Both the position numbers and the translations under genes were made by a program. Of a stretch of 37,057 nucleotides of DNA, positions 19,854 to 28,867 are shown in pieces. The DNA is from CAIXDB01 sp038327915 (GTDB lineage: Bacteria > Patescibacteriota > Minisyncoccia > Phycocordibacterales > DATDWN01). A model generated the notes under the pieces. It saw only the letters and a program-made list of their open reading frames with translations. It did not search any database and was not told the DNA's origin. Location of the stretch: assembly GCA_038327915.1 (NCBI GenBank), contig JBBQLO010000005.1, forward strand, positions 1 through 37,057. The letters run 5' to 3'. How positions within the stretch are numbered: the stretch's first letter is position 1; each line of letters starts with the position of its first letter.

Positions 19854-22200
19854 ATCAGCTTTTTTATATCTTGTAAAACCTTTGCCTACGTATTTCTTAC
19901 TTGGGCTTATTTTAGTAAATATAGTAGCCCTTTTTCATTTTGACACCCACTACATTGGGGCATTTTTTGCTTTTTTTTATATTATTATTACTCCAGGGTT
20001 TTTGTTATTGTCCCTTCTCACTCAAAAGAAGTTTCCATCACCTTTGGGGCTGACATTGAGCGTAGCTTTAAGTGTCTTGCTCCTCATGCTCGTTGGTCTT
20101 GTGCTTAATACTATTTTACCTCTTTTGGGTATGCACGAGCCACTTTCCACGGTTCCACTCATTGTTGCGTTTGATTGTGTCGTCTATGCATTACTTGTTT
20201 TAAATTATGAAACAAAAAAAGATTCTGCATTTGAATTACATGATTTTACTTCTTTTAATTGGTTTGTCGTAGGGTGTGCCGTAGCAATGCCTATTTTGGC
20301 AACACTTGGCAGTGTAATATTAAATAATGGGGGAGGTAGCTTGCTTACAATGCTTGCACTGAGCATCGCCTTTATACTCGTGCCCCTACTTGTTTTTACT
20401 ACTCACAATACAGATTCATCTGTTCCGCCTATTACTTTGTATTTTATAGCACTTTCTTTTTTGCTCATGAATTCAATGCGTGGTTGGTTTATCACAGGGC
20501 ACGATATTTTACTTGAGTTTCATGTTTTTACTTTGACCAATACGGCGCATCTTTGGAGTATGGCATTTTATCGTGATCCATATAATGCATGTTTAAGTTT
20601 GACTATTTTACCCACTTATCTTCAAAGTCTCATGCATGTGGGAGATGCATATATATTTAAATTCTTCGCACAGTTTATAGGCGCTCTGTCTGTCATAATG
20701 GTGTATTACATTACTAAAATGTATTCGTCAGATAAAATTGCTTTTTTGGCAAGTTTTTTGTATATATCATTCCCGACTTTTATGGTTGACATGGCTTTTT
20801 TAAACAGACAGGGAATTGCTTTTGTATTTTTTGGAGCTCTTTTGTACGTGCTTTTTAGTACCAGATATTTTCAAGGACGTACTCGTACCGCACTCCTTTT
20901 TACATTTGGGATAGGTATGATTTTGTCTCATTATTCCACCTCGTACATAGCGATACCATTACTTATTATTGCCTACATATTAAATAGAATTGTTCGATTT
21001 GTAGTGAATGCATCTTATCCACAATGGCTTTTCCGAATGACTAATAAACTCGGTAATAAAGAAATCTACCAGCGTCCTATTCTTATTTCTCTGCCTTTTG
21101 TTGTCGGGCTACTTCTTATCATGATGTTCTGGTCTTCGGTTGTTACTAAAACTTCAACAGGACTTTTTAATACTATACAGCAAATAATAACTACTCTTGA
21201 GCATCCGTTTAGTCTGGATGGATACTCTGGTCCTGCAAAATATAATTTATTTCAATCTAAAAAGGCAACACCGGAAGAATTATTCAGTCAATTTTTGAAA
21301 GAGGGAATTGAGAAAAATAGAATTTCAAAGAGTCAGTCAGATTTTTATCCTTTGGCACTTACTTTGAGTTATCCCGCGACACCTATAGCCGAGCAACCAG
21401 CACCAATAACTTTATTTGGTGAAAAAATTATATCGATGCTTCATATTGACCTCGTAAGTTTTTTCAGTATTATAAAACAACTTTATGCAAAAATAATTCA
21501 ACTTTTTCTTCTTATCGGGTTGGGCGGACTCATTCTTGGGTATAGTTTCAAAAAGAATCTTTCCAAAGACATACCTGTCGAATATCTTGCAATCTCTGTG
21601 TCTGGAATCATTGTCATGGTTGGACAAACACTTCTGCCAGCAGGGGCGATTGATTACGGACTTTTAAGATTATTTCAACAAAATCTAATATTTTTATCAC
21701 TACCGATAGTGCTTGCCCTTATGGGTTTGGGGGGGCTTTTTACCCGCAAATATGTAGGGCAATTGTTTGTATGTACGGCAATACTCTTGTTTTTCTTTAT
21801 AAACTTATCTGGACTTTTTCCACAACTTACCGGCGGTAGTCGAGCTCTTCTGGCTCTTAATAATAGTGGATTATATTATGATTCTTATTACACACATGCA
21901 GAAGAGGTTGCTGCTACAAAATGGACCGCACGATATGCATACAAAAATCTGCCGGTCCAAGCAGCTCATTTTTCTGATATTAAAATGATTGCATATGGCT
22001 ATGTTGCACCGTACATTGAACTTCTTCCTGAAACTATAAAACGCAGATCGTATGAGTATTTGAATTATAATAATGTAGAGAGTGGAAATATTCTTGAGAT
22101 TATCAACGGAGATGTCGTGTATTATCATTTTCCAATAGAATTTCTCGATTCTCATAAGAACCTTATTTATAACAATGGAGGATCAGAAATTTATCGATAA
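19843..22200 (+). CDS. large polytopic membrane protein, DUF2206/GT-C-like
   Basis: 785 residues from the ATG at 19843, inside the 3' end of the preceding gene; a longer frame is not supported. About 15 or more membrane helices occupy residues 15-640, followed by a soluble C-terminal domain (about 650-785). The loop GHDILLEFHVFTLTNTAHLW has acidic residues after an early helix, as in DUF2206 and GT-C sugar transferases, and the LSHYSTSYIAIPLLIIAYI segment is also typical of DUF2206-like proteins. The likely job is transfer or polymerisation of lipid-linked sugars on the outer face of the membrane (a Wzy-like role), but family proof is by resemblance only. Confidence 0.6.
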   Translation: MKFKSAFLYLVKPLPTYFLLGLILVNIVALFHFDTHYIGAFFAFFYIIITPGFLLLSLLTQKKFPSPLGLTLSVALSVLLLMLVGLVLNTILPLLGMHEPLSTVPLIVAFDCVVYALLVLNYETKKDSAFELHDFTSFNWFVVGCAVAMPILATLGSVILNNGGGSLLTMLALSIAFILVPLLVFTTHNTDSSVPPITLYFIALSFLLMNSMRGWFITGHDILLEFHVFTLTNTAHLWSMAFYRDPYNACLSLTILPTYLQSLMHVGDAYIFKFFAQFIGALSVIMVYYITKMYSSDKIAFLASFLYISFPTFMVDMAFLNRQGIAFVFFGALLYVLFSTRYFQGRTRTALLFTFGIGMILSHYSTSYIAIPLLIIAYILNRIVRFVVNASYPQWLFRMTNKLGNKEIYQRPILISLPFVVGLLLIMMFWSSVVTKTSTGLFNTIQQIITTLEHPFSLDGYSGPAKYNLFQSKKATPEELFSQFLKEGIEKNRISKSQSDFYPLALTLSYPATPIAEQPAPITLFGEKIISMLHIDLVSFFSIIKQLYAKIIQLFLLIGLGGLILGYSFKKNLSKDIPVEYLAISVSGIIVMVGQTLLPAGAIDYGLLRLFQQNLIFLSLPIVLALMGLGGLFTRKYVGQLFVCTAILLFFFINLSGLFPQLTGGSRALLALNNSGLYYDSYYTHAEEVAATKWTARYAYKNLPVQAAHFSDIKMIAYGYVAPYIELLPETIKRRSYEYLNYNNVESGNILEIINGDVVYYHFPIEFLDSHKNLIYNNGGSEIYR

Positions 22201-22206
22201 AATATA

Positions 22207-22938
22207 ATGTATGAATATTTTAAAAAAATACTGGGAAATAAACTCGTTCGTCCTGAAAGAGTCGGATTGCTTTTTGAGGAAATACATTTAAAAAAGTTTT
22301 TTGCCTACTATAAAGTTGATTGTGTGTTTGATGTGGGTGCCAATACTGGACAGTATGCAACAATGTTGCGGAAACAAGTGGGTTATACTGGCAATATTAT
22401 TTCTTTTGAACCAATGCCAAGGGCAGCAGAAGTTTTGCGAAAGAAAGCGGAGGGTGACCCTCAGTGGTACGTTGAAGAAATGGCCTTGGATGAGGTTTCG
22501 GGCACAGCTGTATTCAATGTAATGAAAAGTGATCAATTTAGTTCACTTCATTTGCCGTCCGAAAAGGAAGTTGCCATTTTTAAAAATAACAACGTGGTTG
22601 TCAATCAGATTTCTGTACAAACGAGGACTCTCGGAGAAATGTTTGAAAAATACAAAAAAATTTTTTCTTTTACACATTCGTTTCTAAAGATGGATACACA
22701 GGGTAACGATATTATGATTGCAAAAGGATCAGAAGACTATTTGAAGAATTTTGTAGGCTTACAGAGTGAGCTTTCTATCAAAAAAATTTATAAGAATACT
22801 TCTAACTATTCTGAAACTATCGAGTATTATATTTCTCAAAACTTTGAATTAAGTGCCTTGGTGCCAAATAATGAAGGTCATTTTCCTCATCTTGTAGAGA
22901 TCGATTGTATTATGCATAATACCCTTTTTAGGGTATAG
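22207..22938 (+). CDS. FkbM-family methyltransferase
   Basis: A 243-residue SAM-dependent class I methyltransferase. VFDVGANTGQYATMLRK is the SAM-binding motif I (about residues 37-53), ISFEPMPRAAEVL carries the acidic residue after strand 2, and FLKMDTQGNDIMIAKG is the FkbM-typical late motif. FkbM enzymes O-methylate hydroxyls of sugars or polyketides; here the context points to methylation of the exopolysaccharide, perhaps as a chain-end cap. It starts 6 nt after the membrane protein gene. A short hairpin (TACCC/GGGTA) overlaps its last codons and might mark the transcript end. Confidence 0.88.
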   Translation: MYEYFKKILGNKLVRPERVGLLFEEIHLKKFFAYYKVDCVFDVGANTGQYATMLRKQVGYTGNIISFEPMPRAAEVLRKKAEGDPQWYVEEMALDEVSGTAVFNVMKSDQFSSLHLPSEKEVAIFKNNNVVVNQISVQTRTLGEMFEKYKKIFSFTHSFLKMDTQGNDIMIAKGSEDYLKNFVGLQSELSIKKIYKNTSNYSETIEYYISQNFELSALVPNNEGHFPHLVEIDCIMHNTLFRV

Positions 22939-22978
22939 TGGTACATTACTCAATTAGTACTCATTACAATACTCTCAG

Positions 22979-24205
22979 GTGAATACATTTATAATGAAAT
23001 TTGAAAAAAGATTTGTACCTCATAGTGGAATCATTAAAATTCCCATTCTTATTGCGGGTATTTTTGTTGTGGGATTTTTTGGCTTGATTGCATATAAACA
23101 ACTGTCACATTCAGTTTATGATGCAAACAATTTAAATGGTGTAACTCCGCTTTGGGCAGACGGCACGACAGATGATTCGTACAATGCTCGTTTTGCTTCT
23201 ACCTCTTCGACTGTGTACCCTCCAAGTAAAATAGGACATGCTATCGGTATTGCTGCAGGAGGGGGGCTGTCAAAAATTCCTCTTCTTGAGCTCAATAAAC
23301 AACTTGATGAAATGGTTCGACTTGGTGTCACATGGGTTAGGTTTGACATAGAGTGGGGAGATGTACAGTACAGTTCACCAAAAAATTTTAATTGGACAAA
23401 TTATGATAATTTTGCAAAAGCAGTTCAAGCTCACCATCTCAAAGCACTCGGTATTATTTTGTTTACTCCAGAATGGGCAAGGGATCCTGCTTGCACCGGA
23501 GGAGCAAAGTGCCCACCGCGCGATCCTGCACAGTTTGCCACTTTTGCTGCACAAGTAGCCTTTCGATATAAAAAGTACGGCTTTAACTACTGGGAAATAT
23601 GGAATGAACCGAATAACTATGACTTTTGGGCCACAAAAACTAATTGTATAGCGTACACAAATTTGCTCAAAGCAACATATCCTGCTATCAAAAAAGTTTC
23701 ACCACACGCAGAGATTATTTCAGGTGGTCTTGCACCAGAGACAACAGATAACAACAACATCTCTCAGAGAGATTTTTTAACCTGTATGTATAAAAATGGG
23801 GGTAAAAACTATTTCGATGCAATGGGTGATCATTCGTATACTTTTCCTGCACTACCAAGTGACAGCTCTGTAAATGTCTGGGGTCAAATGTCTCTTACCG
23901 ACCCAAGTCTCCGAAGTATTATGGTTTCCAATGGTGATGCAAATAAAAAGATTTGGATAACAGAATTTGGGGCTCCTACAAATGGTCCGGACTCCTACTG
24001 GTTTGTAAGTGAGGAGAAACAAGCTCGTATGGTCACGGATTCCATGCAACTGTATAAAACATACAAATGGGCGGGACCAATATTTTGGTACACGTTGAAA
24101 GATGGGGGCACATCCACAGATACTATCGAAAACTTTTTCGGTCTTACCCGAGCCGATGGTACAAGAAAACCAGCATTTACCGCATTACAAAATCAGAAAC
24201 TGTAG
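22979..24205 (+). CDS. membrane-anchored GH39/PslG-like glycoside hydrolase
   Basis: 408 residues from a GTG. TACAAT at about 22964-22971 lies close upstream, which favours it over the ATG five codons later. N-terminal signal anchor about 19-38 (IKIPILIAGIFVVGFFGLIA), then a TIM-barrel glycosidase of clan GH-A. WEIWNEPN contains the acid/base Glu (about E210) and WITEFGAP the nucleophile Glu (about E329). VRFDIEWGDVQ and HSYTFP also fit GH39/GH5-like enzymes such as PslG. A DPACTGGAKCPP loop may be disulfide-linked. In other bacteria such hydrolases trim or process the exopolysaccharide made by the same cluster. It acts outside the cell, tethered to the membrane. Confidence 0.82.
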   Translation: MNTFIMKFEKRFVPHSGIIKIPILIAGIFVVGFFGLIAYKQLSHSVYDANNLNGVTPLWADGTTDDSYNARFASTSSTVYPPSKIGHAIGIAAGGGLSKIPLLELNKQLDEMVRLGVTWVRFDIEWGDVQYSSPKNFNWTNYDNFAKAVQAHHLKALGIILFTPEWARDPACTGGAKCPPRDPAQFATFAAQVAFRYKKYGFNYWEIWNEPNNYDFWATKTNCIAYTNLLKATYPAIKKVSPHAEIISGGLAPETTDNNNISQRDFLTCMYKNGGKNYFDAMGDHSYTFPALPSDSSVNVWGQMSLTDPSLRSIMVSNGDANKKIWITEFGAPTNGPDSYWFVSEEKQARMVTDSMQLYKTYKWAGPIFWYTLKDGGTSTDTIENFFGLTRADGTRKPAFTALQNQKL

Positions 24206-24238
24206 GACTTTTACAGGGATTCACCTGTATTAAAAGTC
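24206..24238. terminator. hairpin at convergent gene ends
   Basis: GACTTTTACAGG (24206-24217) pairs with CCTGTATTAAAAGTC (24224-24238) with a 3-nt bulge. It lies between and over the ends of the convergent glycosidase and epimerase genes, where a shared terminator is expected. Confidence 0.4.
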
Positions 24239-25140
24239 TCCCGCACTCCTTCGATAAATGTTTTTCTGTGTTTCCAACCTAACACTTTTTGTGCCAGACC
24301 AGTATCAAGTGATATTTTTCGTGTTTCGCCCCTCCTGTGGGGTGCGTATACTGGATTATGGAGAGAATCGAAAGTTCTAACAACCGTCGTAAACACTTCT
24401 AGATCAGTTGTTAGTTTTCCCGTACCTATATTCATTATTCTATTTTTACCCTTTTTCAAGGCAAGAATACTAGCAAGGACTACGTCATTTATATAGACAT
24501 AATCGCGACTTTTTTTACCATCACCATATATTGTTGGACAAGTTCCTTCTTTGAGTAATCCGCCAAAAATAGCTACAACACCTGCTTCAGCTTTTGGATT
24601 TTGACGAGGGCCATAGACGTTAGCATATCGAAATATGGTATATTCAAATCCAAAATGGCGGGCGTAAAATTTAATTGTTTCTTCGTCAAGAAGTTTCGAG
24701 AGGCCATACGGAGAGAGTGGATTGCATGGTGATGTTTCAGATGCTGGAATAGTTTTCGGATTGCCATATATGGCTCCGCCAGTAGATGCAAAAATAAATT
24801 TTTTATTTTTACCCGAACCATGTTCTCCAAAGGACGAAAGGACGTTGGCGGTACCGATGACATTTACTTCCAGTGTAGGAATGGGGTCGCGAAGAGATTT
24901 TATGACTTCAGCTATTGCGGCATGGTGGTTCACTACTTCTGGTTTTTCTTTTTTAAATATTTTTTTAATCTCTTTTCCGTTTCGTATATCTACGTTATAG
25001 AAAATGGCTTTTGGATTAATATTTTTTTTAAAGCCTGTACTGAGGTTGTCAATAACTAGCACAGTATGCCCAGCCGAAATATACGCATCTACAATATGTG
25101 ATCCTATGAATCCGGCACCTCCTGTGACTATGATTTTCAT
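24211..25140 (-). CDS. NAD-dependent sugar-nucleotide epimerase (extended SDR, GalE-like)
   Basis: A 309-residue extended short-chain dehydrogenase/reductase. The N-terminal GGAGFIGSH binds NAD, and VIDNLSTG and ASTGGAIYG follow. The catalytic YxxxK is in SPYGLSKLLDE (Tyr and Lys about residues 145-149), and RYANVYGPRQNP and YGDGKKSRDYVYINDV form the substrate region. Most likely a UDP-glucose/UDP-GlcNAc 4-epimerase or UDP-glucuronate-type enzyme supplying precursors to the polysaccharide locus; SDR subfamilies cannot be separated by eye. It lies 4 nt downstream of the flippase gene and is co-transcribed with it on the minus strand, opposite to the glycosyltransferase operon. Confidence 0.88.
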   Translation of the reverse strand: MKIIVTGGAGFIGSHIVDAYISAGHTVLVIDNLSTGFKKNINPKAIFYNVDIRNGKEIKKIFKKEKPEVVNHHAAIAEVIKSLRDPIPTLEVNVIGTANVLSSFGEHGSGKNKKFIFASTGGAIYGNPKTIPASETSPCNPLSPYGLSKLLDEETIKFYARHFGFEYTIFRYANVYGPRQNPKAEAGVVAIFGGLLKEGTCPTIYGDGKKSRDYVYINDVVLASILALKKGKNRIMNIGTGKLTTDLEVFTTVVRTFDSLHNPVYAPHRRGETRKISLDTGLAQKVLGWKHRKTFIEGVRETFNTGESL

Positions 25141-25144
25141 GTAA

Positions 25145-26422
25145 TTAATTATTGGTCATGTTACTGGTGAATGTCGGCCGTATATACATATAGAGAAAGG
25201 AAAGGCATGCCGCCATAATATTTCCGACTGTCCACGCTACGGCAACCCATACGAGGCCGCGGTCTATCCAAAGGAGCGACAAGCCACTAATAATGGAGGC
25301 ATATACTATATTTACAAAAACCAATGTATACATATGGTGTCGGATGCGTAAGAGAACTCCTCCGAGGTTATATGCGGCCACTGCAGGGGCTGCGATGGCG
25401 AGAATAACGATGACATTTCCGCCCCCAGCACTATACGATTTTCCAAAAAAATGTAAGACTGCGGGACCAAAAAGCGCTAGAATGATTCCCATTGGAATCA
25501 TGAGAACAGAAAGAATCTTAAGAGAGTGGGAGATCAGTCTTTCGAGTGAATTCTCACTGTATGAGCCTTCGGCAAATAGTGATTGTGAAACTGAAGCCGC
25601 TACTGTATACAGTAAATTGATAATCATAAATGCTAAATAATAATATCCAGCAGCAGCCGACCCAAGATGATTTATTATAATAATAGGTAGCACAAGTGTT
25701 GGTACGATACTAAAAAGATTTGCAAGATAGTTGGTAAAAGAATAGTGAAAAACTTTTTTCAAAGATTCTGCATCTATTTTGAATCGCGGACGATATTTAA
25801 ACGTAACAACTAAAAATAAGACACTCGCTATCATCCCTATAGATGCAGCAAGGCCTGATGCAGCAAATATTCCATATGAACCAAATCCTATAAAAATAAC
25901 TGGTAATATTAATTTTGTCCCGCTGGTAATTAGTCCGTCGGTAATGAGGTTGTATTGGGCACTTCGGTATGCAACAAAAATACTGTCAGTTAGGGAATTC
26001 ATCGAAGCAAGGGAGACCATAACAATAAACCCAATTGAGTACCATATATTTTCCCGAATAATATTGAGAGAAGGTGATATTCGGGGAATGAGCAAAATAT
26101 ACACAATGGCAATAAGTGCAGCTGCACCCATAACAAGAATCGAGCCAGTGTTTATTTCTTCATTTCTTTTTTCTGAAGTGGGTAGAAAACGTACAAACGT
26201 GCTGTTGAAGCCGAGTAGACTGACAAAAGAGATAAGCGTCATGGCAGATATGAGAGTAGTGCCGATGCCGATTTGCTCGGGGGTATATATGTGGGTACAG
26301 ATGACCCAAAAGAAAAAACCGAATACCCCCATGGTACCAGTGGTCAACATGAGATATATTGAGTTGCGAAAAAGGTTGTCTTCTTTAAAATGTTGCCACA
26401 GGTTTCGTGCGTAGGCGGTCAT
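25145..26422 (-). CDS. Wzx-like oligosaccharide flippase (MOP/MVF superfamily)
   Basis: 425 residues from the ATG at 26422, with 12-14 predicted membrane helices. The N-terminus (FRNSIYLMLTTGTMGVFGFFFWVICTHIYTPEQIGIGTTLISAMTLISFVSLLGFNSTFVRFLP) is typical of RfbX/Wzx-type polysaccharide exporters: helix 1, then the conserved Y-x-P-x-x-I-G motif. It moves undecaprenyl-linked oligosaccharides across the membrane. A strong promoter (TTGACA-17-TATTGT, 26437-26465) would start transcription about 7 nt before this ATG, which argues against a start at 26440. It forms a two-gene unit with the epimerase. Confidence 0.88.
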   Translation of the reverse strand: MTAYARNLWQHFKEDNLFRNSIYLMLTTGTMGVFGFFFWVICTHIYTPEQIGIGTTLISAMTLISFVSLLGFNSTFVRFLPTSEKRNEEINTGSILVMGAAALIAIVYILLIPRISPSLNIIRENIWYSIGFIVMVSLASMNSLTDSIFVAYRSAQYNLITDGLITSGTKLILPVIFIGFGSYGIFAASGLAASIGMIASVLFLVVTFKYRPRFKIDAESLKKVFHYSFTNYLANLFSIVPTLVLPIIIINHLGSAAAGYYYLAFMIINLLYTVAASVSQSLFAEGSYSENSLERLISHSLKILSVLMIPMGIILALFGPAVLHFFGKSYSAGGGNVIVILAIAAPAVAAYNLGGVLLRIRHHMYTLVFVNIVYASIISGLSLLWIDRGLVWVAVAWTVGNIMAACLSFLYMYIRPTFTSNMTNN

Positions 26423-26436
26423 ATAAGTAAATAGGC

Positions 26437-26465
26437 ACAATACGCTTTTATGTGGCTTGTGTCAA
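26437..26465 (-). promoter_or_regulatory. strong promoter of flippase-epimerase operon
   Basis: On the minus strand: consensus TTGACA (26460-26465), exact 17-nt spacer, TATTGT (26437-26442), ATG 14 nt later. It is interleaved with the divergent promoter of the 26501 gene, so the two could interfere. Confidence 0.65.
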
Positions 26466-26488
26466 TGCTTTTTCGGTGATTCCTAGTA

Positions 26489-26494
26489 TATACT
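26489..26494 (+). promoter_or_regulatory. -10 element of leaderless type (26501 gene)
   Basis: TATACT ends exactly 6 nt before the ATG at 26501. The -35 region is not recognisable and overlaps the divergent flippase promoter. Confidence 0.5.
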
Positions 26495-26500
26495 GGCGGG

Positions 26501-26734
26501 ATGAAAATAGCTCGATCTTTTTTTCTCACTCTCTTTCTCTTTGGTCTGTTAGGATGGATATATATAGCTTTCAATGCAGTTTTTCATCAGGAGACATTGT
26601 CGCTACCATTAACGCACCTGCTTCCATATCCACGAGAGGATACTTTTGGTGCAGTGTGTTTTGGAGTCTCCTCGGTATCTTTTTTTATCTGGAATATAAT
26701 AAAAAAAGATAAAATTCCCGCACCATTTTTGTAG
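26501..26734 (+). CDS. small conserved two-helix membrane protein
   Basis: 77 residues: a basic N-terminus, helix 1 (about 6-27, SFFLTLFLFGLLGWIYIAFNAV), a loop with HQETLSLPLTHLLPYPREDTFG, helix 2 (about 49-66, GAVCFGVSSVSFFIWNII), and a Lys-rich tail. I recognise the pattern FGLLGWIYIA...PREDTFG as a small family seen in CPR genomes without known function. Both termini are likely cytoplasmic. It stands alone and converges with the DUF417-like gene, with 9 nt between stop codons. Confidence 0.65.
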   Translation: MKIARSFFLTLFLFGLLGWIYIAFNAVFHQETLSLPLTHLLPYPREDTFGAVCFGVSSVSFFIWNIIKKDKIPAPFL

Positions 26735-26743
26735 GTGACTGTT

Positions 26744-27250
26744 TTATAATTCAAAATCTGATTTTGTTGTTGAAAATTTTGGAGAATTTTTGATTATGGA
26801 TGTGAAAGAACTTGTTTGAGATTGATTGCGTGGAAGAGATGATGCAATGGTCACTGCGCACGCGATTAGTGCGAGGTTTTTTATTATATACTGTCCTTCA
26901 AGTGTCGGAATAAATGTGTGTGTCCAGATAAGCGATGGTAACAAAAAGAGAGGAAGTGCTGTTGTAAATATATGTATAGCAAATGTAGTTAGTGCGTAAC
27001 GCTCAAGCCCGGGGATAATAAAAAGAATTCCGATCGTCATTTCTAGTAATCCAAATAGAACGATAAAAGAAGTGATGGGGAGGATGCTACTCATATGTAG
27101 ATGTAAAAAAAGTTTCGAAACCAAAGGGCTTGCTGGAGATTGCCCCACCACCTTCAAAAAACCAAACCACACATAGATAACGAAAAGTGCAATCCGAGCC
27201 ATGAGCACTGATAATCTACTGAGAGTAAAATCTGCGTTAATTCCATTCAT
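26744..27250 (-). CDS. DUF417/DoxX-like membrane protein
   Basis: 168 residues from the ATG at 27250, with four to five membrane helices. FVIYVWFGFLKVVGQSPASPLVSKLFLHL (about 20-48) and LLEMTIGILFIIPGLERYALTTFAIHIFTTALPLFLLP match the DUF417/YkgB branch of the DoxX superfamily. Such proteins are poorly understood and may act in membrane redox or stress responses. A longer ORF from 27322 is rejected: TATACT (27258-27263) stands 7 nt before this ATG and the upstream residues are Lys/Asn/His-rich. A charged C-terminal tail (about 140-168) is unlike most relatives. Confidence 0.7.
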   Translation of the reverse strand: MNGINADFTLSRLSVLMARIALFVIYVWFGFLKVVGQSPASPLVSKLFLHLHMSSILPITSFIVLFGLLEMTIGILFIIPGLERYALTTFAIHIFTTALPLFLLPSLIWTHTFIPTLEGQYIIKNLALIACAVTIASSLPRNQSQTSSFTSIIKNSPKFSTTKSDFEL

Positions 27251-27322
27251 ATTATATAGTATATTACGACAGAATTTATTTTTTTCATAGTGAAAAAAAA
27301 TATAATGATGTCTTGTGCACAT

Positions 27323-27482
27323 GTGTTATTGTTGTGGTATATATTTAGTATCATTTGCGCGAAAAATTTGCATAAAAAAATTAATTGCCGACAGTGAGAA
27401 GTTGGTAAATTGAATAATTAAGATTGACATTAAACAGATGAAAAAAACTAAGATACTGGCTGACCTTACCACATGAGTCGTT
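27323..27482. other. short A/T-rich intergenic
   Basis: Between the DUF417-like gene and the response regulator gene, both on the minus strand. I see no gene or clear terminator; a weak TGG/CCA hairpin with a T-run (about 27440-27470) could end the regulator transcript. Confidence 0.3.
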
Positions 27483-27854
27483 CTAGTTAACCAGGTTTCC
27501 TACTGTGTTTAATATATCTTCTATTGTATATGGCTTTTCCATAAAACCGTTTGCTCCCGCTTCAAGTGCTGAGGCAGATGCGTCAGGATATGCAGAGATC
27601 ATGATGATGGGAATATGTTTTGTATCAGGCTTTGTCTTTAAATACTTACAAATCTCAAGCCCACTTACTCCTGGCATCCAAATGTCGAGAAGAATAAGAT
27701 CCGGAAAAGGTGCCTTTATTTTTTTTACTTCTTCTCCTTCCATAATTGAAACTACCCCATATCCGCCATATTCGAGAGCCATCGTAAGAGAAGCGACGAT
27801 GCCGACATTGTCGTCTGCCACTAAAATTGTTTTCTTTTTTTTAGACATAGTCAT
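27483..27854 (-). CDS. CheY-like single-domain response regulator
   Basis: A 123-residue receiver domain only. VADDN supplies the acidic pair (D14, D15), LLDIWMPG the phospho-acceptor Asp (about D57), MISAY the conserved Ser (about S87) and EKPY the conserved Lys (about K107). No output domain, so it would signal by protein contact or relay phosphate onward. It has AAAGGA 7 nt before the ATG, unlike the leaderless genes elsewhere. It lies 35 nt downstream of the histidine kinase fragment and is its obvious partner. Confidence 0.9.
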   Translation of the reverse strand: MTMSKKKKTILVADDNVGIVASLTMALEYGGYGVVSIMEGEEVKKIKAPFPDLILLDIWMPGVSGLEICKYLKTKPDTKHIPIIMISAYPDASASALEAGANGFMEKPYTIEDILNTVGNLVN

Positions 27855-27889
27855 TATTTTATCCTTTTATAAAGACGTTTGTGTGTTTA

Positions 27890-28783
27890 TTATAAATTAG
27901 ATCGAGTTCGATTTTTTAGTTGTCGAAGGGGGAGTGTAAAAGTAAACGTAGATCCTTGACCCAAGACACTCTCGACCAATATCTCACCTTCGTGTTTTTC
28001 AATTATTTGTGCAGCTATAAACAATCCCAGCCCAAATCCTTCGGCTTTCTCACTTTTTGCAAGATTACTCCTTTCCTTTCCTCGATAGAAACGTTCGAAA
28101 ATAGTTTTGTGATCTTCTTTTTTAATACCCACACCAAAGTCTTGAATACTTACCACTGCCTTCCCCCCACTCTCTCCCACGCGCACGATTATTTTTTTCT
28201 TTACAGGTGAATACTTAATGGCGTTCGTGAGTAAGTTTATCACCACCTGCTCAATACGACTTTCATCACCCACAATATGGTGTTTTATTACGCCTTCCTT
28301 CCCAATCGTCCTCTGTGGAGTGATTTCCTGCATTGCGTGTGCCGTGCGCTCTACGAGCCGGTTAAGATCAAATTCTTTCTTATTAATTAAGAATTTTCCC
28401 GCTTGCATTTGGCTGAAACTCAGTAAATCACCCACCAGAGTCGTAAGCCTATCACTCTGTGTGACGATATGCTTAAGAATGACAGCATTCTCTTTTTTTT
28501 CGCTACCTGATAGCTTTTTTTGCAAAAGTTCGGCAAACATTTTGATAGTTGTGATAGGTGTTTTTATTTCGTGCGATGCAATACCGATGAACTCCTCTTT
28601 TTTTTGTTCAAGTTCCTTGCGGTCGGTAATATCGCTCGCAGCTCCGAACCATTCCATGATTTCACCCTGTGTAGTAAAAACAGGAACGGCACGCGAGAAC
28701 GTCCAACCAAAGCTACCGTCAGGGCGCCGGACTCTGTGCTCTAGCTCAAAATTACTTTTGGTGCGAATGGCTTCATTAATCAC
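27890..28783 (-). CDS. histidine kinase C-terminal half (after in-frame TGA)
   Basis: This is the 3' part of one reading frame shared with 28868-30742; only a TGA at 28868-28870 separates them. It holds the end of a PAS/PAC domain (ELEHRVRRPDGSFGWTFSRAVPVF...WFGAASDITDRKE), a HisKA dimerisation helix with the phospho-accepting His (IASHEIKTPITTIK, about H71 of this segment), and the HATPase with N box (NLLTNAIKYS), G1 (DFGVGI), F box (FERFYRG) and G2 (GFGLGLF). The catalytic core is intact. Translation could restart at the GTG at 28783, but there is no good Shine-Dalgarno sequence, so this half may be silent or depend on TGA readthrough. The response regulator gene follows. Confidence 0.75.
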   Translation of the reverse strand: MINEAIRTKSNFELEHRVRRPDGSFGWTFSRAVPVFTTQGEIMEWFGAASDITDRKELEQKKEEFIGIASHEIKTPITTIKMFAELLQKKLSGSEKKENAVILKHIVTQSDRLTTLVGDLLSFSQMQAGKFLINKKEFDLNRLVERTAHAMQEITPQRTIGKEGVIKHHIVGDESRIEQVVINLLTNAIKYSPVKKKIIVRVGESGGKAVVSIQDFGVGIKKEDHKTIFERFYRGKERSNLAKSEKAEGFGLGLFIAAQIIEKHEGEILVESVLGQGSTFTFTLPLRQLKNRTRSNL

Positions 28784-28867
28784 TACCTTAACACTCCGTT
28801 GGTCATCTGGGTGAATGTATTCTTCAAGCCAAGTGCGGTTTGTGTTTTCCGTGTCGACAATGAAGTC

